Assembly (NCBI GenBank): GCA_000434555.1
Contig: FR880085.1
Location: 1-8,384 of the forward strand
Length of the DNA stretch: 8,384 nt
Direction: 5' to 3'
DNA from: Clostridium sp. CAG:524
GTDB taxonomy: Bacteria; Bacillota_I; Bacilli_A; RF39; UBA660
Of this stretch, positions 6,378 through 8,384 are shown in pieces. The notes under the pieces are model-generated. The model was given only the letters and a program-made list of their open reading frames with translations, was not told the DNA's origin and did no database searches. Both the position numbers and the translations under genes were made by a program. Numbering within the stretch: position 1 is the stretch's first letter; each line of letters starts with the position of its first letter.

Positions 6378-7007
6378 ATGAAAACATTTGATGAATTAAA
6401 ATCAGAAAAACTTAAAAATTATACGTATCATATTGATCGTATGAATAATGAACTTGCTCAAGGTGGACTAAAAGATCATGAAGTTGAATCTAATAATACT
6501 GTTATTAGAAATTTTCAATCTTATGCTGATAATATTGATGAGGTTGTAACAATTGATATAGGCGCATATGTAAATGGTTTAATTGGTGACATTCAAAGAG
6601 AATATAAAGCACATATATCTTATTATTGGGATGGTTTTGAAAGATTTGTTGACGAATATTTATCAAAGAATTATTATTGTAATTTATTAGGAATTGATGT
6701 TAATGATTTATTAGGGTTCAAAGGTCGCGATCCAATGAGTGATGAAACTTGTGATTTTTTTAGACAATTTGTTAATAGTAAATGCGGAACAAATATTCCA
6801 ATGTCTGGTACTTTGGAGCAAGCAAAAAAAGAGTATGAAGAAGCACTTATGAATGGTGATGAAATAGCCAAGGACGAAGCTTATGTTCGTCTTGCGGAAG
6901 TTCAAAGAGATTCTGGTAAATTAAAAAATGGAGCTGATTATTATTTATTAGCAACAAACCAACAATATCAAGAAGCAAAAGCAAGATGTTCTAGTAAGAG
7001 TCTTTAA
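6378..7007 (+). CDS. Unrecognised 209-residue cytoplasmic protein
   Basis: I do not recognise this protein. It has no signal peptide or membrane segment and looks largely helical and acidic, with several amphipathic stretches. There is an aromatic cluster (YYWDGFERF) near residues 77-85. The C-terminal part (about 145-200, from EQAKKEYEEAL to YYLLATNQQY) resembles one or two TPR-like helical hairpins, but I cannot identify the repeat with certainty. Two cysteines (C99 and C136) are spread with no metal-site pattern. The start at 6378 is chosen because AGGAG (6366-6370) lies 7 nt upstream and the promoter -10 ends at 6356; the in-frame ATG at 6345 would lie before the transcript begins. Three of its nine arginine codons are CGT/CGC, whereas neighbours use AGA almost only, a slight hint of different origin. 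It forms a one-gene unit between two identical hairpin repeats. Confidence 0.8.
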   Translation: MKTFDELKSEKLKNYTYHIDRMNNELAQGGLKDHEVESNNTVIRNFQSYADNIDEVVTIDIGAYVNGLIGDIQREYKAHISYYWDGFERFVDEYLSKNYYCNLLGIDVNDLLGFKGRDPMSDETCDFFRQFVNSKCGTNIPMSGTLEQAKKEYEEALMNGDEIAKDEAYVRLAEVQRDSGKLKNGADYYLLATNQQYQEAKARCSSKSL

Positions 7008-7037
7008 AAAAGTTATGTACAATGCATAACTTTTTTT
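7006..7037 (+). terminator. Strong intrinsic terminator after the 209-aa gene
   Basis: AAAAAAGTTATG (7006-7017) pairs perfectly over 12 bp with CATAACTTTTTT (7025-7036), around the loop TACAATG, with a run of seven T (7031-7037). The stem begins within the TAA stop codon. The flanking A and T runs, absent at copy 1, make this a much better terminator than the one after metS. Confidence 0.85.
7011..7034 (+). repeat. 24-bp hairpin repeat, copy 2
   Basis: This is base-for-base identical to 6269-6292 and in the same orientation. The two copies bracket the promoter, coding region and terminator of the unknown 209-aa gene. The copy also contains TGTACA (7016-7021), which sits at -35 spacing from the TATAAT of the next gene. 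Confidence 0.85.
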
Positions 7038-7044
7038 ATATAAT
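7016..7044 (+). promoter_or_regulatory. Promoter of the TraX-family gene, overlapping the terminator
   Basis: TGTACA (7016-7021; 4 of 6 bases match TTGACA), a 17-nt spacer and TATAAT (7039-7044). The -35 lies in the loop of the preceding terminator hairpin. The predicted start is near 7051, the A of the ATG. Unlike the other promoters here, the -10 lacks the TGN extension. Confidence 0.5.
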
Positions 7045-7050
7045 GATATT

Positions 7051-7695
7051 ATGGAAGAATTAAAACTAAATACAAATACAAACTTTATCAAATTAATAGC
7101 TATTATAACAATGACTATAGATCATATTGGATATGTATTTTTTCCTGATATATTAATCTTTAGAATAATTGGTCGAATAGCATTTCCATTATTTGTTTAT
7201 TCAATGATGATAGGATATTTTAGAACAAAAGATTTATCAAAATATATAGTTAGATTATTGATAATTGGAATCATATCACAAATTCCATATAGTTTATTAT
7301 TTAATGTAGATAGACCTAATGTTATGTTTACCTTAATATTTATATTATTATATTATTATACTCTTGATAAAAAGAAGTGGTGGATAATGCCTATTTTAGT
7401 ACTAATCCCATTTGCATTAAATTTCGAATATTCTTTGATATATCTATTCTTAGTACCAATATTCTATTACTTTAGAAATAATGGATTATTATTATCTATA
7501 TCATTTATATTGTTTTATTTAAATTATTTAATTTATCCAGTTGATTCATTTAGCATAGCAACATTTTTTACCATATTATGTTTACCATTTATACTTATTA
7601 AGACAGATGTAAATATTAAAATAAATAAATATTTTTTCTATTTGTATTATCCAATTCATATAATTATATTGCTTATAGTAAAATACTTATTGTAG
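7051..7695 (+). CDS. TraX-family integral membrane protein
   Basis: The 214-residue hydrophobic protein has about seven to nine membrane segments. Family hallmarks are FIKLIAIITMTIDHIGYVFFP at 12-32 (with D24-H25), IIGRIAFPLFVY at 39-50 (G41-R42), and the C-terminal YLYYPIHIIILL at 198-209. The founding member, TraX of the F plasmid, is needed for N-acetylation of pilin; chromosomal homologues in Bacillota are common and their substrate is not known. No conjugation gene lies nearby, so a transfer role is not implied. The start at 7051 matches the family's usual N-terminus, yet there is no ribosome binding site upstream: the preceding bases are T-rich, then TATAATGATATT. Together with the TATAAT only 6 nt before the start codon, this suggests a leaderless transcript. 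The stop is TAG, and I see no clear terminator after it. Confidence 0.85.
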   Translation: MEELKLNTNTNFIKLIAIITMTIDHIGYVFFPDILIFRIIGRIAFPLFVYSMMIGYFRTKDLSKYIVRLLIIGIISQIPYSLLFNVDRPNVMFTLIFILLYYYTLDKKKWWIMPILVLIPFALNFEYSLIYLFLVPIFYYFRNNGLLLSISFILFYLNYLIYPVDSFSIATFFTILCLPFILIKTDVNIKINKYFFYLYYPIHIIILLIVKYLL

Positions 7696-7728
7696 GCTTT
7701 TTATTTATTTATATATTATGTAATATAT

Positions 7729-7751
7729 ACTACTTGACAATACACAGTAGT
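7729..7751 (+). promoter_or_regulatory. Probable PadR operator (inverted repeat)
   Basis: ACTACT (7729-7734) and AGTAGT (7746-7751) form a perfect 6-bp inverted repeat with an 11-nt centre. The -35 hexamer of the padR-like gene starts at the last base of the left arm, so a bound dimer would block RNA polymerase. PadR proteins bind short dyads of this general form and often repress their own operon. The assignment is inferred from position and symmetry. Confidence 0.55.
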
Positions 7752-7762
7752 GATGATATATT
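7734..7762 (+). promoter_or_regulatory. Promoter of the PadR-HAAS operon
   Basis: A perfect TTGACA (7734-7739), a 17-nt spacer and TATATT (7757-7762) preceded by TGA (7754-7756). This is the best -35 in the window, as expected for a promoter held down by a repressor. The predicted start is near 7769, so the leader is essentially just the ribosome binding site. Confidence 0.82.
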
Positions 7763-7779
7763 ATATATGAGGTGAGGAA

Positions 7780-8094
7780 GTGGATACTCAATTTAAGAAA
7801 GGTGTACTTGAATTATTAGTTTTACTATTTACAACTAAGTGTGATAGATATGGTTATGAACTTGTAGAAGAAGTAAGCAAGGTAGTTAATGTTAATGAAG
7901 GAACAATATATCCATTATTAAAAAGACTTACTAATGAAGGATACTTTGAAACATATCTAAAAGAATCAACAGGAGGACCAAGTAGAAAATACTATAAATT
8001 AACAGTACTCGGTGAAAAAAGAAAAGATATGTTACTACAAGAATGGAAGAAATTTGAAAGTAGTGTTAATAAATTTATTAAGGAGAGTGAATAA
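7780..8094 (+). CDS. PadR-family transcriptional regulator
   Basis: The 104-residue single-domain PadR winged-helix regulator matches the small PadR subfamily in length. The N-terminus DTQFKKGVLELLVLL (2-16) is the usual first helix. YGYELVEEV (24-32) and GTIYPLLKRLTNEGYF (41-56) form the helix-turn-helix, with the wing at GGPSRKYYKLT (65-75). The C-terminal helix (about 77-103) would make the dimer interface. The start codon is GTG, supported by GAGGTGAGG at 7769-7777 and by family alignment. The TAA stop is 2 nt before the next ATG, so the two genes are co-transcribed. Small PadR genes followed by a HAAS-domain gene are a recurrent operon in Bacillota. The inverted repeat over its own promoter suggests autorepression; the ligand or signal cannot be read from sequence. 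Confidence 0.95.
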   Translation: MDTQFKKGVLELLVLLFTTKCDRYGYELVEEVSKVVNVNEGTIYPLLKRLTNEGYFETYLKESTGGPSRKYYKLTVLGEKRKDMLLQEWKKFESSVNKFIKESE

Positions 8095-8096
8095 TA

Positions 8097-8384
8097 ATGA
8101 ATAAGAAAGAATTTATTAGTGAACTTAAAAGTAAATTATCAATATTAAAAAAAGAAGAAGTAAATGATATAGTAAACGAATATAGTGAACACATAGAAGA
8201 AAAAATTAAGAGTGGTAAAAGTGAAAAAGAAGCTATAGAAGAATTTGGAGACATAGATGAACTAGTAAGTGGAATACTAGATGCTTACAAAATAGACAAA
8301 GAGTATTATAAAAAGACTAGTATTCTTGATAATATCGCAGAAGATACTAAAGAAGTATTTAATAAAATAATAAAGATTATATTT
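8097..8384 (+). CDS. HAAS/DUF1700 domain membrane protein, N-terminal part (runs off window)
   Basis: The first 96 codons are open to the window edge with no stop. The start MNKKEFISELKSKL and the EEFGDIDELVSGIL segment (48-61) are typical of the HAAS (DUF1700) helical domain that follows PadR genes. In the family this cytoplasmic domain precedes transmembrane helices, and here the sequence turns hydrophobic (KIIKIIF) just as the window ends. AAGGAG at 8080-8085 lies inside the end of the upstream gene, 11 nt before the ATG. HAAS proteins are thought to couple with the neighbouring PadR and, often, with a downstream DUF4097 putative adhesin or sensor gene; whether that follows here is beyond the window. 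Confidence 0.92.
   Translation, partial: MNKKEFISELKSKLSILKKEEVNDIVNEYSEHIEEKIKSGKSEKEAIEEFGDIDELVSGILDAYKIDKEYYKKTSILDNIAEDTKEVFNKIIKIIF

Noticed and set aside
6674..6905. Two overlapping - strand frames opposite the 209-aa gene
   Set aside because: They overlap each other in different frames, lack ribosome binding sites, and the + strand frame has full expression signals.
6269..7034. The hairpin repeats as ends of an insertion sequence or as CRISPR repeats
   Set aside because: The enclosed protein has no transposase features, the repeats are direct rather than inverted termini, only two copies occur, and each is well placed to act as a terminator.
7051..7695. TraX homologue as a sign of a conjugative element
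   Set aside because: No relaxase, coupling protein, pilin or integrase is nearby; chromosomal TraX-family genes are common in Bacillota.

Overview
The window is a gapless stretch of a very AT-rich, low-GC Gram-positive chromosome with every gene on the + strand. The 23S/5S sequences, the T-box leader in front of methionyl-tRNA synthetase, the AAGGAGG- and AGGTG-type ribosome binding sites, the near-exclusive AGA arginine codons and the set of protein families all point to Bacillota. The unusually short 5S rRNA (about 106 nt) and the extreme AT bias suggest a lineage near the Mollicutes/Erysipelotrichia side, such as an uncultured gut bacterium of the RF39 type; that placement is inference. 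Tryptophan is written TGG throughout, so there is no sign of the Mycoplasma code. None of the seven complete genes ends in TGA.

Layout. (1) 1-781: the 3' end of an rRNA operon, with the 23S tail, a 73-nt spacer carrying a hairpin and a promoter-like element, 5S, and a strong intrinsic terminator. (2) 835-2157: a membrane-anchored M14 zinc carboxypeptidase. (3) 2194-2349: tRNA-His with its own promoter and terminator. (4) 2482-3603: an HtrA/DegP-type membrane-anchored serine protease with one PDZ domain, followed by a terminator that runs straight into the next promoter. (5) 3678-4454: a YjdF/DUF2238-type multi-pass membrane protein. (6) 4498-6292: promoter, methionine T-box and metS. (7) 6329-7037: a self-contained unit (promoter, unrecognised 209-aa protein, terminator) bounded by two identical 24-bp hairpin repeats. 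(8) 7016-7695: a TraX-family membrane protein with no ribosome binding site and a TATAAT box almost touching its start codon. (9) 7729-8384: a PadR regulator with a consensus promoter and an inverted repeat around its -35 box, followed 2 nt later by a HAAS/DUF1700 gene that runs off the window.

Functionally this is ordinary core-genome territory: translation genes (rRNA, tRNA-His, metS), cell-surface proteolysis (M14, HtrA) and a PadR-HAAS regulatory operon. Most genes look monocistronic, each with its own promoter, and terminators and promoters are packed against or into each other. Eight of the nine promoters I propose carry the extended -10 element TGN before the -10 hexamer, often with a poor -35. 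The items most worth a second look are the repeat-bounded unknown gene, the probably leaderless TraX gene, the promoter whose predicted start falls on the 5' end of 5S rRNA, and the PadR operator.
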